Source: Chelydra serpentina (Eukaryota > Chordata > Testudines > Chelydridae). From it: a stretch of DNA of 64,000 nucleotides. The position numbers were made by a program, and so were the translations under genes. The stretch's first letter is position 1; every line of letters begins with the position of its first letter. The stretch is taken from positions 248,001 to 312,000 of the forward strand of contig JBAIAC010000272.1 of NCBI GenBank assembly GCA_037349315.1, given 5' to 3'. The notes beneath the pieces were generated by a model. The model searched no databases and was not told where the DNA came from. It was given only the letters and a program-made list of their open reading frames with translations. This document shows, one piece after another, positions 40,061 to 51,770 of the stretch.

Positions 40061-41699
40061 TTCAAATACAAAGAAGGACAATGCAATCCCCATCACAGTC
40101 TGGTATCCAGGGCTGGATTACATTTTTGTGGGCCCGACGCCTGGAGCAAGGGAGGGGCCGGGGGTAAACTGCAAGCGCAGAAGGGCTGGGGAGGGATAAA
40201 CAGGATCCCACCCCACCCCTGCCCACATAGAGCGGGTACCTACCTTCTCCCTGGTTCTAGCCCATTCTCTGCGTCTCTCTCTGCACTGAGCTGAGGGTGG
40301 GGGTGCACTGAGCACAGGGCTGGGGGTGCAGGGTCGGGGAGGGAGTTAGGGGAAGGATCAGGCTGGAGGTTGGGGTGCAGGGTCTGTCCAGGAGCCAGGG
40401 TGAGGGAGGGCGGTCAGGGTTGCAGCAGGAGGTTGGGGTGCGGAGCGCTTACCTGGGGCAGCTCCTGTTTGGTGCGAGGGGGGCAGGTAGGAATGTGGGG
40501 TGTGTGTGCAGGAGCTCCTGTCTGGTGCTCAGGGTGGGGGTGGGATGTGTGAGGGGGGTACAGGAGTCAGGACTGGGGGCTGGGTGTGTGTTAGGGGTGC
40601 AGGGGTCAGGGCAGAGAGCAGGGGGTGGAGAGATCCCCTTCGGAGCATGGGCCTGGCCCCATGGTAAATCCGGTACTGATGGTATCTGGGCCAATCCTGC
40701 ATTGAGAGCACCCGCTAACGTCCCTGTGTGCGCACGAGAAACCTGGAGGAACCGATATCAAAGCCTGAACATGAAACACAACTGCTCCCACTTCCCCCAG
40801 TAACACCCTTTGCCTGCCCTCAACCAGAGACCAGCAGAACGGAATCAAGGCCCATCCAGGTCCCGGATCCCAGCCCCGCCCGGCTCCCCTCTGCTGCTGA
40901 CTCACGATGTTTTCCCACCATGGCCAGACGTTTAATGGCCACAGAACCCCGGAGAGCCACTGCTGCGGGGACCTGCCTTCGTCGCTGAAGATGCTCCTCA
41001 CAGCAGCTCTGCCAAAGGGGATACGATGCTGTGGCATTAATTAGGCGCAGAGTGTCCAGTCATCCGAAGAGTCGGTGTCTTTCTTTGCGGTTGCCCCACC
41101 ATTCCCCTCGGGCCTGACCTGCCCTCCAGCCCAGCCTCCTGCTGACACTTGAAACATAATAGTAGAGTCATAAACGGCTTCAACGCCCACAGTGTCCAAC
41201 CCTCACATCTCAGCACTGCGATTAAAGGTGCATGGTGGGAACATGCCCACATTTTGCTATGAGTCACAGGACAGAGCTTTGATTTTCACAGTCTCCAAAC
41301 ACCTTCCCAGCATCCTGACATCTCAGCGGGCATCTGACGGAACCACACACCTGCTCAAGGTACTGCTGATGTTCGAGAAGGGAGACAGAGAGGAAAAAAG
41401 CTCAATCCACAGTGACACTAATGAGCATGAATAGCCAATGAGCTTTGTATGTAGCTACTTAGTCAATAGTGAACCTTCCTATCATTCTCCCTTTGAAATG
41501 ATGATGATGATGATGATGTACACTTGACTTTCTATCCCAGTGTGCCATGGACTTCTACAGGTTGCATTAGCCAATCCAACCATTCGGCACTTGCAGTTGG
41601 GTACCTCTGTATTGTGCCTGATTCTTGTACAGCTATAAAAGGCTGGTAGATGCAGATACTTTCCCCTCTTCTTAACCAGCAATAATATGAGCCCAGCCC
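40061..41699. other. Gene-poor spacer with hAT-like and low-complexity sequence
   Basis: A CAGGGCTGGATTACATTTTTG string near 40108 resembles a hAT end, followed by GGGTGCAGGGTC-type low-complexity sequence to about 40640. 41040-41200 is the inverted relative of 20340-20480. A (GAT)n run is at 41499-41517. No gene. Confidence 0.45.
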
Positions 41700-42060
41700 C
41701 AGGCTAGGGCTGGGAAGAGAGAGAAAGAGCAGTAGGTTTTCCCTATTGTTTCCTGCTTCCTTTTTCTTGCATAGCTTCTCCTTCATACCAACTTGCTTTA
41801 TTAGTTTCATGAGCCTGGCTAGCTCAGTTGGTAGAGCATCAGCCTTTTAATCTGAGGGTCCAGGGTTCAAGTCCCTGGTCAGGTGATTAACTATTCATTA
41901 ACATCCTAAAAAATCTGTCTCTTGGGAGTCCTCTTTGATGTTACTTTTTCTCTTCAGGATTTTGCCTTTCCTAAGACGGGCCTTTTTCTGTGTGGGATTG
42001 AAGGGGCAACTTCCTGACCTCCCCTCTGTCCCCGCAGGCTGGAGGAATAAAGGCCTCTGG
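41700..42060 (+). repeat. Lys-only piece of the Gln/Lys unit
   Basis: Matches the Lys part of 18950-19905 (CCTATTGTTTCCTGCTTCC before, TTTTGCCTTTCCTAAGACGG after). The Gln part is absent. Confidence 0.85.
41813..41885 (+). tRNA. tRNA-Lys (UUU)
   Basis: 73 nt; acceptor GCCTGGC/GTCAGGT pairs with two wobbles; anticodon UUU at 41846-41848; one mismatch at the base of the anticodon loop; A and B boxes canonical. The nearest T-run is about 55 nt downstream. The best of the four Lys-UUU copies. Confidence 0.9.
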
Positions 42061-42664
42061 GCAGATAGCAGGTCCCTCCCAGATGGCTGCGTTCTCACCT
42101 GGTGGAGGTGGAAGCTCGGTCTCCTTGCCTCTGTTGCTGCCTTCCCGTGAAGGTGCTGATCCGGCTGCCCTGTCTGACGCAGGATGGGAGGAATGTTTGG
42201 AGCTTTGGCTTCTGATTGCGGGCTCCCTCCTACAGCAGCGCGAGGTGGGCTCTGTGGGGAGCCTCTCCCAGGCAGAAGGTACCTGGGTGTTGCCAGTCCC
42301 TGCCAGGCTTGGGTCCAGCCCAGTGCTGAGGCCTGAAGTCTCAGGAGACCGGGGGAGGAGAGAGCAGAACTGGTGGAGCTGGGGAGTGGAGGCCAGGAGC
42401 CGCTCACCCCACCTTGAGAGCACTTGTGGGGACTGAGCTGTCTTTGGGTAGGGGAGTGATGGGACCCCAGGGGATGGGGACAACAGTCTGGGGTCTCATT
42501 CACCCAGGCAAGGAAACACCCCTATGGGGGGGGAATCACTGCCCCAGTGACTACGGGACCTGTTGGTGAGCCCCAAATCCTGAATTAACACGGCTACACA
42601 GATCCAGACTAACACGGCTCCCCCTCTGATACTTCCAATAACTCCGTTATCAGCGCCTGGGAGT
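42061..42664. other. No feature seen
   Basis: Spacer; long frames on the minus strand lack domains. Confidence 0.35.
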
Positions 42665-42774
42665 GTAATTTAAACCATAGGAACAGCCAGACTGGGCTAG
42701 ACCGAAGGTCCGTCTAGCTCTGTATCTTTTGTTCTCACAGTAGCCACTATCAGGTGCCCAAAAGGGACACACCG
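42665..42774 (+). mobile_element. CR1-family 3' fragment
   Basis: Contains CATAGGAACAGCCAGACTGGG and AGGTCCGTCTAG, then GCCACTATCAGGTGCCC, related to 15210-15335. Confidence 0.6.
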
Positions 42775-42848
42775 AGGCACCACTGGGAGTTGAACCCAGG
42801 ATCTCCTGTTTACAAGACAGGTGTTTTAACCAGCTAAGCCATAGTGCC
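42775..42848 (-). tRNA. tRNA-Thr (UGU)
   Basis: 74 nt; acceptor GGCACTA/TGGTGCC pairs fully with one G-U; anticodon UGU at 42812-42814 in a perfect CCTGT/ACAGG stem; boxes TGGCTTAGCTGG and GGTTCAACTCC. A T-run lies about 12 nt downstream on its strand. Likely functional; differs from Thr-AGU at 11263 mainly in the anticodon. Confidence 0.93.
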
Positions 42849-43435
42849 CGGCTCTGGCTAAGGCCGGGTATCTGTCCACATCTGACTCCCTACCAACCCC
42901 CCCACCCCACCCCGGGTTCATCCACTGATCAGGAGCCGTGTGAGGTAACCTCACACCCCAACCGTGTGCCCCAATCCCCTGCCTGAGACTTTAGCCCCCC
43001 AAACCAGGAGCCCTTTCCTTCACCCCAAGACCCTCATACCTGGCCCCACCCCAGAGCCTGCACCCCCAGCCCAGAGCCCTGACCCCCTTTTCCACCCCAA
43101 CCCCCTGCTCCAGCTTGGAGCCCCCCAAACTTGGAGCCCCTCCTGCAGCCCAAACCCCTCATCCCTGGCCCCACCCTGCAGCCTTCACCCCTACACCCCA
43201 ATCTCCTGTCCAAGCCTAGAGCCCCCCTCACACCCTGAACCCCTCATTCTCTGCCCCACCCTGCAGCCTTCACCCCTGCACCCAAATCCCCTGCCCCAGC
43301 CCTGAGCCCCTCCCAAGCCCCTCATGCCCAGCTCCATTGGGTCGTGGGCATCAACAATTTTCTTCAATTGGGACACCAGAAAAAAATTGAAACCCGCTGC
43401 CTTAGAGAGGGAGGGAAGGGGGTCACACGACAACA
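42849..43435. repeat. C-rich low-complexity tract
   Basis: Irregular repeats of CCCCAGCCC and CCTGCACCCC-like strings, then AGAAAAAAATTGAAACCCGCTG-like sequence that resembles a hAT end. No gene. Confidence 0.55.
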
Positions 43436-43439
43436 GTCA

Positions 43440-43690
43440 ACCTGTGGAGCTTTCTCCCAGAGGATGTTGTGGAGGCCAAGACTAGAACAGGGCTCAAAGC
43501 AGAACTAGATACGTTCATGGAGGACAGGGCCAGCAATGGCTATTAGCCAGGCTGGCGTCTCTAGCCTCTGTTGGCCAGGAGCTGGGAATAGGCAACAGGG
43601 GATGGATCACTTGATGATTCCCTCTTCTGGGGCACCTGGCATTGGCCAGTCAGGAGACAGGACACTGGGCTGGATGGCGCTTTGGTGAAA
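43440..43690 (+). mobile_element. CR1 LINE 3' fragment
   Basis: AACTAGATACGTTCATGGAGGA, GCTATTAGCCAGGCTGG and ATTGGCCAGTCAGGAGAC-like landmarks are typical of a CR1 3' untranslated end. Confidence 0.7.
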
Positions 43691-43814
43691 CCCCCCCAGA
43701 GATCTCCTGCCATTGGCACTTTGCCCTCACTGCTCAGATTGAAACTTGCACAAGGAGACCCATGGGCCACATCCCAGCTGGGTGTGAGCAAAGCAGCCGG
43801 GAGAAAGGCAAACT

Positions 43815-43886
43815 TGGAGATGCTGGGGACTGAACCCAGAATCTCATACGTGCAAAGCATCCGCTCTACCACTGAGCTACATCCCC
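43815..43886 (-). tRNA. tRNA-Ala (UGC)
   Basis: 72 nt; acceptor GGGGATG/CATCTCC pairs with one wobble; anticodon UGC at 43852-43854; one outer anticodon-stem mismatch; A box TAGCTCAGTGG and B box GGTTCAGTCCC. Inverted paralogue of 55072. No clear T-run just downstream. Confidence 0.9.
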
Positions 43887-44219
43887 AAACAGACCTGATT
43901 GCCTGGCTGTTCACACTCAGAGCCTGCCTCGTTCCACAGCAGCCTCCCCACCGCCCCACCCCCTGATCATGCTCTCGTGGAGGTTGCTGGCTCATAGGGG
44001 TCACTTTGCAGCAGGGCCAGATTCTGTGTGTGGGGCAGAGAGAGTGTGAGCCCTGGACTCAGGTGCAGAGATACACTCAGCCTCTCCCCTGCATTGGGGG
44101 GGTGCTGCCACCCCCTGCTGGAAGGTCATGGTGATGGGGGGCACTGTGGACAGCTCAATCCCTGACCCTGGTGGCAGAAGTGGGGTGGGGAGCTCCAGGT
44201 GTTTCTAGGATCTGCTATT
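43887..44219. repeat. Ala-unit flank, inverted at 54720-55065
   Basis: TGCTGCCACCCCCTGCTGG, CTCAGCCTCTCCCCTG and GGCAGAAGTGGGGTGGGGAG are found inverted beside the Ala gene at 55072. No other feature. Confidence 0.75.
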
Positions 44220-45090
44220 TCCACCGGCCTGTAAAGTCCAGCTTTCCCCAGCACATTCACTGCGGTGCAATTGGGTCACTGTGTCTATGGCTGAACAGCA
44301 AAGAATCGTTCCCAGTTTCCCGTCTCTCTGCAGCATGATTAGCCTGTGTCGGTGGTTAATGAGGTGGATCTAGCTGTAGATTGTTATTCATTCCCCACCT
44401 GGACAGTTCACACAGTCCCTGTCCCGTGCAGATCTCCAGCACCTCAGCGACCCTGGTAGCAGCGGTTGGGTTTTCCCTGAGGCCCTGAGATTTTTAGGGT
44501 CCTTTTCTCAGCTTTTCCCCCATTCTGGACAGTCCATGAAATAACTGTAGCAGCATAAAGAAAGAGCGGAGGGAACATCTCACTGCCGGGGCTGGATGTG
44601 CCCAGGGCCCCCTGCTCGTCCACTGTTTCCATGGAATTTGCCCCCCTGCTTTGCACAAGGGACAGAGACAGATCTCGCTGTTCCTGTGTCTGTGCAGAGA
44701 AAATTGTGCTTCTGTCTGTAAGAGAGGCGGGAAATGGCCCCATGGTGGGACAATATCCTCAGGATTAAGAGCAAAGGACTCAGGCTGAGAACCGATTTAA
44801 CTCCACTCACCTGGGATTTCACAAATTGTCTTCCATGGAGACACTGGGACCTTGTGACATTGAGCCAGACTCGGAGGGTTCGTGCTGCTGTAACTCTTGG
44901 CACAAACATGAACTGGATTCCAAGAAGGGAGAGGGGAGAAGCCTGAAGTTGCCTTTGGTCCAAGGCTGGAGTCTCCTGGACGGTGGGAAACTCCCTTTGC
45001 TGCTGCCAGGGGACAGCGGCGACTGGCGACATACCTGGGCTGGGACGAACGGGGAATGTTGCATGGACTGTATCATACACGCCCCACCCT
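44220..45090 (+). repeat. Two duplicated spacers joined
   Basis: 44220-44620 matches 14660-15130 and inverted 54340-54720. 44620-45040 matches 33190-33600 and inverted 54000-54260. The junction order is preserved, inverted, at 54 kb, so 43.6-45.0 and 54.0-55.2 form one inverted pair. Confidence 0.85.
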
Positions 45091-46100
45091 GCTTCTCAGA
45101 GCCCACAGGAGAGAATCCAGAGACGAGTGAGTCATTTCTCAGCTGCGCTCTCAGGAGAAGCCAGTAACTGTCCTTGACCAGACACCCAGGAGAGGCACCA
45201 CGGCAGTTCTGCAGAGACATCTGGCTGCCAGGGGATCCAGCTAGGAGAGGAGCTGGGGGATCTGCAGGTTTTGCAGAGGGGAGCAGGCCAGACCAGTGGG
45301 GCTGTCTCAGGAGTCCCAGGGGACTTGGCCAGAGGGGAGGCTCTAGGGCACATGTTGGGGGCAGGGTGGGGCAGTAGGGATACAGGATGTGAGGCTGGTT
45401 AACATGGAACTGCACAAAAACCTCCCCCTTTGCTCCAGTTAAAGGCCCTGCTTTGGCCTGTCCCCGATTCATGAAAATCTCCATCTCTCCCCCGGCTCTC
45501 AGACACCCCCTCTCCCCCAGGGGTATTTTCATGGGTTCTTCCTTTTTTCATGGTCTCGTACAAATAGTTTTGCCATGGAAATGATCCAGTACATTTAAAA
45601 GGAGAAAACCAATCCCACAACACGTGTGTATCTCCTCCCCCAGACAGAGTGTGGGTCTGAATCTTTCTACTGACCAGTCTGGGCAGGCAGAGTCACCCCC
45701 ACATTCACTGCACGTCGGGCCCAGGACTTGCGCCCAGCAGTTCTTGGGGCTGTGGGGAGAACCGAGCGTCACGGGCAGCAGCGAGGGAGGGCGGCTGGGA
45801 CTGAGCTGTCTGGGGAATATTTTAACCCGTAGCTGTTTTTCGCAGCATTAAATCAATGCAGCTTCCACTGCTCTGTCTCTCCCCAGGAAATAACGGTTCT
45901 GGGCGAGGTGCCCAAACCTGCTAACAACAAGAAGTGAAATGAAAGGGCCACACGATGGCGACAGAACCTAAGACACGAGAAGCCAGGTTCTTGGGCAATG
46001 TGCTTTGAAGCTGACAAAGGAGATGTTTCCTCTTTGACTCCTTGGCCCCCACAATATGCACCAGACCCCCCCGTTCCTCCCACAGCCAGGAGTAGAACCC

Positions 46101-46105
<5 letters not shown>

Positions 46106-46132
<27 letters not shown>
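46106..46132. repeat. GA microsatellite
   Basis: A (GA)n run; a shorter one is at the matching place, about 57623-57645. Confidence 0.95.
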
Positions 46133-46135
<3 letters not shown>

Positions 46136-46204
46136 GCTAGTGGTTCTAGATAAAATTGTTAAACATGGAATCGTGTTTTGTCCCCTGAAACGATCCTGTG
46201 TAGT

Positions 46205-46437
46205 TTTGTCTGTATAACATCTGCCGGTGCCCCTCACTCCCGACCCGAAGCCCCTTCTATCCCAGCCCCGAGCTCCCCAGTGACCGCTCTGCCGGTGCCC
46301 CTCACTCCCGACCCGCAGCCCCTTCTGTCCCAGCCCTGAGCTCCCCAGTCACCGCTCTGCTGGTGCCCCTCACTCCCGACCCGCAGCCCCTTCTGTCCCA
46401 GCCGTGAGCTCCCCAGTCACTGCTCTGTCGATGCCCC
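46205..46437. repeat. 68-bp satellite, about 3.4 copies
   Basis: Unit GGTGCCCCTCACTCCCGACC plus GCAGCCCCTTCTGTCCCAGC plus GAGCTCCCCAGTCAC. The same array at 57725-58757 has about 15 copies. It abuts the end of a family A LTR. Confidence 0.92.
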
Positions 46438-47119
46438 TGTCGGGCGATGCTCTGGAACTGCTGCCTACGAAGCCAATCAGGACTCTGGAGGAGCCTCCTC
46501 GCTGAGCCGACTGTCTCCAGGGCAAGAAGCTTCCCCAGCTTCCACCTTCCTGGGTCTGACCCTGGAGCGTTCAGCATCCCCTTCTTCACCCAGCGGGGCT
46601 TGTGGGGAAGCCAGAGGGCCCTGCCCCCCAACTCCGCCGTCAGACGTGACTCTCAGCCAGCCAGTGAAACAGAAGGTTTATTACACAACAGGAACAGAGT
46701 CTAAACCAGAGCTTGTAGGTACAGAGAACAGGACCCCCTCAGTCAGGTCCATCTTGGGGTGTGGGGAGGCCAGAGCCCATCTGGACCTCCCTCCATGTGC
46801 CCAGCCAGCTCCGAACTCTCCAGCCCCTCCTCTGCCTTTGTCTCCTTCCTGGGCCAGGAGATCACCTGATCCCTTTGTTCCCCAACACCTTCAGCCGGCA
46901 CCTTTGCAGGGGAGGGGCCCAGGCCAGCAGTTGCCAGGAGACAGGGTGTTGGCGATTCTCTGTCATTACACTGGCCCTCTAGGGCTTTGCAACAATCACA
47001 CCCCTCATCCCACCACCTAGAGACTTAAGAAATGCATAGGGGAAACTGAGGCATAGGGGAAACTGAGGCACACACTCAGTATTCAGAGGAAACATTAGGA
47101 ACAGTCCCACTTCGTTACA
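46438..47119 (-). mobile_element. Solo LTR, family A, inverted
   Basis: Reverse-oriented LTR with AACAGAAGGTTTATTACACAACAGG, the complement of its poly(A) region, near 46669. Shares the terminal 11-bp deletion with 31810-32489, its inverted partner. Confidence 0.75.
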
Positions 47120-47398
47120 CCCTCCCTGAATGTTTGTTTAAATCACTTGGTGGTGGCAGCGTAACGTTCAAGGACAAATGTGCCTTGGGGACGTTTTTAT
47201 CCTAAACTGGTAAAAATAAGCTTAGGGGAGGTCTTTCATGCAGGTCCCCACATCTGTACCCTAGAGTTCAGAGTGAACCCTGACAACCTCCTTCCCAGGG
47301 CTCTAGCTGAACCCAGAGCATTGGCCAGAGCGGCCAAGAAGAGGCTCCAGCCCTGAAGGGAGCAGGACTTTCAGCATAAAGAGAAAACTTCACAAGCA

Positions 47399-47471
47399 CA
47401 ACTGTGAAGAGACTCGAACCCTCAATCGCCTCATCCGAAATCAGACGCCTGACCCATTAGGCCACACGGTC
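47399..47471 (-). tRNA. tRNA-Arg (UCG), slightly damaged
   Basis: 73 nt; anticodon UCG at 47436-47438; canonical A box TGGCCTAATGG and B box GGTTCGAGTC. One acceptor mismatch, one anticodon-stem mismatch. A T-run on its strand lies about 12 nt downstream. Confidence 0.85.
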
Positions 47472-47848
47472 ACATGGGAAAAGTCTCTCCAAGCCACCTC
47501 TTTAGAAAAGACGGACACTGTGTTTGTTAGGTCATCTACGGAGGGGCCAGAGACACTCTGGGCACAAGGAGTCGAGTTCCCAGCGAGATGTGAGACTGAG
47601 TTCTATGAAGCCAGGGGCAGGATTTGGTGGGGAGGCTTAAACAAGGGGGTTTGGGGGGCAGAGGATGGACCGGCTGTCTTGGTGCGGAGATTTAGTGGCA
47701 CTGGGGCAGAGGAGGGAGGAGCAGGAGGAATCCTGCTGATGGGCTGTGGCCATGGAGAAAAAGAGGAAGGGCTCCTGGGACCTTTTTTTGCCTCTTTTTT
47801 ACCTCCCCGCTCGCTCTTGTGGTGGAAGGGGGCAGCTGCACTCACTGA
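47472..47848. other. Arg/Lys unit spacer
   Basis: Inverse of 31083-31456 and direct copy of 59818-60180. No gene. Confidence 0.6.
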
Positions 47849-47914
47849 ACTGGACTAGGTCGGTCAGTAAAGCATCAAGCTCTTAGTCTGGGGTTCAAGC
47901 CCCATGTCTGGGCT
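47849..47914 (+). pseudogene. Shortened tRNA-Lys (CUU)-like sequence
   Basis: 66 nt, TAGGTCGGTCAGTAAAGC for the A-box region, TCTTAG for the anticodon region and GGTTCAAGCCCC for the B box. The same eight-base shortening as its paralogues. TTTTT about 6 nt downstream. Confidence 0.65.
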
Positions 47915-48059
47915 CTCAGCTTTTTAAGTTGCCTTGTGTGCCAGGAGCCAAATGACTGCTGGTGGTGTCCAGAGCCACCCCCGGGTTCCCAGAAGCCCTG
48001 GCCATTTCCTGGTCAGGCCCCTTGCTCCTGCTGAGTCCTTAGGGCCGCATGTTGTGCAG

Positions 48060-49111
48060 GCCTGGTCTAGGGCCTGGCTTATACAGGAGGTGCGACTGGA
48101 TGCACATAATGGTCCTTTCTTACCTTAACATCCATCAATCTCTACAATTAATGCAGAGAAGCAGCAAAATTCGTCACACATGTGACTGGTTGTGACTTAT
48201 TTACTTGGTCTTAACAGAGAACAAGAAGGACCCGAGTCTCCTCCCTGTCAATAACTCCCTGCTCAGCCAATCAGGGTAGCGACTGAGGGGTGGGAGGCTG
48301 AGGGTTCTCACTAGAGGACCCAAAGGATGGCTCAGGTCACCGGTGGGGTCACTGTCCGAGCACTATTTCAGCCCCACATTTTTGGGTAGACCACCCACAA
48401 TGGGAGCTGCAGAGCACCCCCCACCAGACACACACACACCCCTACACCTCTCCTGGTGCTGGGAGGGGAACAGGGGAAGGACAAAAGAAGTAAGAGGTGA
48501 AGAGGAAGGAGGGTGGGATGGAGGAAAAGGTCAAACAAAAAAGGACAAACCCTAATGTCCCCAGTGATTCTGAGGGACAAAATCCCAAGTGGGGAATAAA
48601 ATTCTGCCACCTGAAGCGACTGTTTTCCATGCCTAGAATTCAGCTGGCACCAGATGGATCAGACTGAACAGGTTCCAAACCTCTCGGAGGCTCGTACCTT
48701 CTAACCAGGGACGTCTGTTTTCTAGGAAAGTCCTTAAAAGCAAAGGAGAAAACTCCAAAGAGGTTCCTCCTCGCGCTCACGTCCGTGAACCCTAATACTC
48801 TCTCAGTCCTCCGAGAGAGACCTCGACAAGGAGACTTGCTGAAGCAAAGCCACGGGGGTCTCCGAGGTTTCCCTGGCCCTGCGCCCCTGGCCTGGCCTGG
48901 CTGATGTCAGCATCTCTCTGTGAGGTCACCGCCTCCCCACCACCTTTGACCAATAGGCCGAGGTCCTGCAAAAGGTCTTTGTGATGTCACTGCCACACCC
49001 ACCCCCTCCCCTGCCGTGCTAATGTCCTGCCGCTGGCCAGACACAGATTTTCTAGGGCCACTTCCGCTATTTGGGGCTTTGTCTTATATAGGCAGCAATT
49101 ACCCCCCACCG
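48060..49111 (-). repeat. Promoter-like module, inverted copy 3
   Basis: Reverse complement of copies 1 and 2 without CR1 or provirus, so it preserves both empty sites. The splice-donor-like motif is weakened (AAGGTACGAG). A base inserted near 48829 breaks the small frame found in copies 1 and 2. Confidence 0.85.
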
Positions 49112-49277
49112 AGGGTGACCAGACAGCAAGGGTGGAAAATCGGGATAGGGATGGGGGGTAATAGGAGCCTATATAAAAATAGATCCCAAAATTGGGACTG
49201 TCCCTATACAAGTGGGACATCTGGTCACCCCACCCACCCCCTGTCCTGGTTTTTCCCACATGCTCTCTGGTCACCCT
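49112..49277. mobile_element. GGGTGACCAGA-type MITE, inverted copy
   Basis: Inverse of 23576-23741, moved as part of the segmental duplication. Confidence 0.75.
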
Positions 49278-49709
49278 GTCCCCAGCCCAGCCAGCTGGGG
49301 GTGGTAATTCCAGCCGGCCCCTGTTGCTTGGGCTGGCTGCCGAGGAAGTGACTTACTTTCATTTTTACTTCCCCAGCACGCAGCCCCCCCCGCCCCCTCC
49401 CAGCACCTTACCCAACCCAGCCCTACCGGAGGGGAGGGGGGAGAGAGGGGTGCTCCATGGGGGGGAGGGGAAAGGGGGGTGCTCCGTGGGGGGGGGGAGA
49501 AGAATGGATTTTATGGGGGGCAACAAAGGACACTGTCAGAGCCGCCCAGCCTGCCTCCCCTCATGCCGGGGGAGAGTCACACTCACAGGTGAGCTCCTCC
49601 CCCGCTTCCCAGAGACCCCAGCAGCCAATCCCCTCCCCAGACTGTGCTGCAGGCAGCGCATTGGGCTCTCTCTAGGACCCAGCGCTGCTCTTACCTGCCC
49701 CACGGCTTC

Positions 49710-51589
49710 ATAGAATCATAGAATCTCAGGGTTGGAAGGGACCTCAGGAGGTCATCTAGTCCAACCCCCTGCTCAAAGCAGGACCAACCCCAACTAGATC
49801 ATCCCAGCCAGGGCTTTGTCAAGCCTGACCTTAAAAACCTCTAAGGAAGGAGATTCCACCACCTCCCTAGGTAACCCATTCCAGTGCTTCACCACCCTAC
49901 TAGTGAAAAAGTTGTTCCTAATATCCAACCTAAACCTCCCCCTCTGCAACTTGAGACCATTACTCCTTGTTCTGTCATCTTCTACCACTAAGAACAGTCT
50001 AGATCCATCCTCTTTGGAACCCCCTTTTAGGTAGTTGAAAGCAGCTATCAAATCCCCCCTCACTCTTCTCTTCTGCAGGCTAAACAATCTCAGTTCCCTC
50101 AGCCTCTCCTCATAAGTCATGTGCTCCAGCCCCCTAATCATTTTTGTTGCCCTCCGTTGGACTCTTTCCAATTTATCCACATCCTTCTTGTAGTGTGGGG
50201 CCCAAAACTGGACACAGTACTCCAAATGAGGCCTCACCAGTGCCGAATAGAGGGGAATAATCACGTCCCTCGATCTGCTGGAAATGCCCCTACTTATACA
50301 GCCCAAAATGCCGTTAGCCTTCTTGGCAACAAGGGCACACTGTTGACTCATATTCAGCTTTTCGTCCACTGTAACCCCTAGGTCCTTTTCTGCAGAACTG
50401 CTGCCCAGCCATTCGGTCCCTAGTCTGTAGCAGTGCATGGGATTCTTCCGTCCTAAGTGCAGGACTCTGCACTTGTCCTTGTTGAACCTCATCAGATTTC
50501 TTTTGGCCCAATCCTCTAATTTGTCTAGGTCCCTCTGTATCCTATCCCTACCCTCCAGCGTATCAACCACTCCTCCCAGTTTAGTGTCATCTGCAAACTT
50601 GCTAAGGGTGCAGTCCACACCATCCTCCAGGTCGTTGATGAAGATATTGAACAAAACCGGCCCCAGCACCGACCCTTGGGGCACTCCACTTGATACCGGC
50701 TGCCAACTAGACATGGAGCCATTGATCACTACCCGTTGAGCACGACCATCCAGCCAGTTTTCTATCCACCTTACCGTCCATTCATCCAGCCCATACTTCT
50801 TTAACTTGCTGGCAAGAACGCTGTGCGAGACTGTATCAAAAGCTTTGCTAAAGTCAAGAAATAGCACATCCACTGCTTTCCCCTCATCCACAGAGCCAGT
50901 TATCTCATCATAGAAGGCAATTAGGTTAGTCAGGCATGATTTGCCCTTGGTGAATCCATGCTGACTGTTCCTGATCACTTTCCCCTCCTTTAAGTGGTTC
51001 AAAATTGATTCCTTGAGGACCTGTTCCATGATTTTTCCAGGGATTGAGGTGAGACTGACTGGCCTGTAGTTCCCCGGATCTTCCTTCTTCCCTTTTTTAA
51101 AGATGGGCACTACATTAGCTTTTTTCCAGTCATCCGGGACCTCCCCCGATTGCCATGATTTGTCAAAGATAATGGCCAATGGCTCTGCAATCACATCGGC
51201 CAACTCCTTTAGCACCCTCGGATGCAGTGCATCCGGCCCCATGGACTTGTGTTCGTCCAGCTTTTCTAAATAGTCCCGAACTACTTCTTTCTCCACAGAG
51301 GGCTGGTCACCTCCTCCCCATACCATGCTGCGGAGTGCAGCTGTCTGGGAGCTGACCTTGTCTGTGAAGACAGAGGCAAAAAAAGCATTGAGTACACTAG
51401 CTTTCTCCGCATCCTCTGTCACAAGGTTCCCTCCCTCATTCAGCAAGGGGCCCACACGTTCCTTGACTTTCTTCTTGTTGCTCACATACCTGAAGAAACC
51501 CTTCTTGTTACTCCTAACATCTCCAGCTAGCTGCAACTCCAAGTGTGATTTGGCCTTCTAATTTCACTCCTGCATGCATAACAATATTC
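49710..51589 (-). mobile_element. CR1 LINE, 5'-truncated, young
   Basis: About 1.9 kb inserted between CACGGCTTC and CCGTCCCTCC, which are contiguous in the paralogue near 23140-23155. The minus strand codes for RT and ends in the CR1 tail with ATTCTATG repeats (plus strand CATAGAATCATAGAATC). No target duplication, as usual for CR1. The endonuclease domain is missing by 5' truncation. Confidence 0.96.
49794..51542 (-). CDS. CR1 reverse transcriptase (partial ORF2)
   Basis: 582 codons uninterrupted from the annotated Met to TGA-side end. Shows [29 protein letters not shown] and NYRPVSLTS, the [15 protein letters not shown] box, [14 protein letters not shown], catalytic FADD ([10 protein letters not shown]), then the CR1 tail [19 protein letters not shown] and [14 protein letters not shown]. 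The frame is also open a little upstream of the Met, up to the truncation. Retroelement function: copies element RNA into DNA at a nicked site. Without the endonuclease and promoter it is not autonomous. Lack of stops marks it as recent. Confidence 0.95.
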   Translation of the reverse strand: MELQLAGDVRSNKKGFFRYVSNKKKVKERVGPLLNEGGNLVTEDAEKASVLNAFFASVFTDKVSSQTAALRSMVWGGGDQPSVEKEVVRDYLEKLDEHKSMGPDALHPRVLKELADVIAEPLAIIFDKSWQSGEVPDDWKKANVVPIFKKGKKEDPGNYRPVSLTSIPGKIMEQVLKESILNHLKEGKVIRNSQHGFTKGKSCLTNLIAFYDEITGSVDEGKAVDVLFLDFSKAFDTVSHSVLASKLKKYGLDEWTVRWIENWLDGRAQRVVINGSMSSWQPVSSGVPQGSVLGPVLFNIFINDLEDGVDCTLSKFADDTKLGGVVDTLEGRDRIQRDLDKLEDWAKRNLMRFNKDKCRVLHLGRKNPMHCYRLGTEWLGSSSAEKDLGVTVDEKLNMSQQCALVAKKANGILGCISRGISSRSRDVIIPLYSALVRPHLEYCVQFWAPHYKKDVDKLERVQRRATKMIRGLEHMTYEERLRELRLFSLQKRRVRGDLIAAFNYLKGGSKEDGSRLFLVVEDDRTRSNGLKLQRGRFRLDIRNNFFTSRVVKHWNGLPREVVESPSLEVFKVRLDKALAGMI

Positions 51590-51770
51590 CCGTCCCTCCC
51601 GGCTCCCGGCAGAGTGTCTGATGCCCCAGGCAGAGCGGTGCCCTACGTGCCCGTCTGTTCTGCCCATGGCTAAGGACGGCCCTGCCCCCACCTCTCTGGG
51701 AGATCTGCGGCTCCTTCCTGCAGCTGGGGATGGACCGACACGCCCTGAGCTGCTCCAGCTGGTTCAATCT

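Larger units (their letters stand above)
45190..48100 (+). repeat. Large direct duplication, partner 56725-60380
   Basis: Starts at CTGGCTGCCAGGGGATCC in both. Contains, in order, spacer, GA microsatellite, 68-bp satellite, minus-strand LTR, Arg-UCG and Lys-like copy. From 46438 on it is also the inverse of 30.8-32.5 kb. The 45190-46100 part has no gene. Confidence 0.92.
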
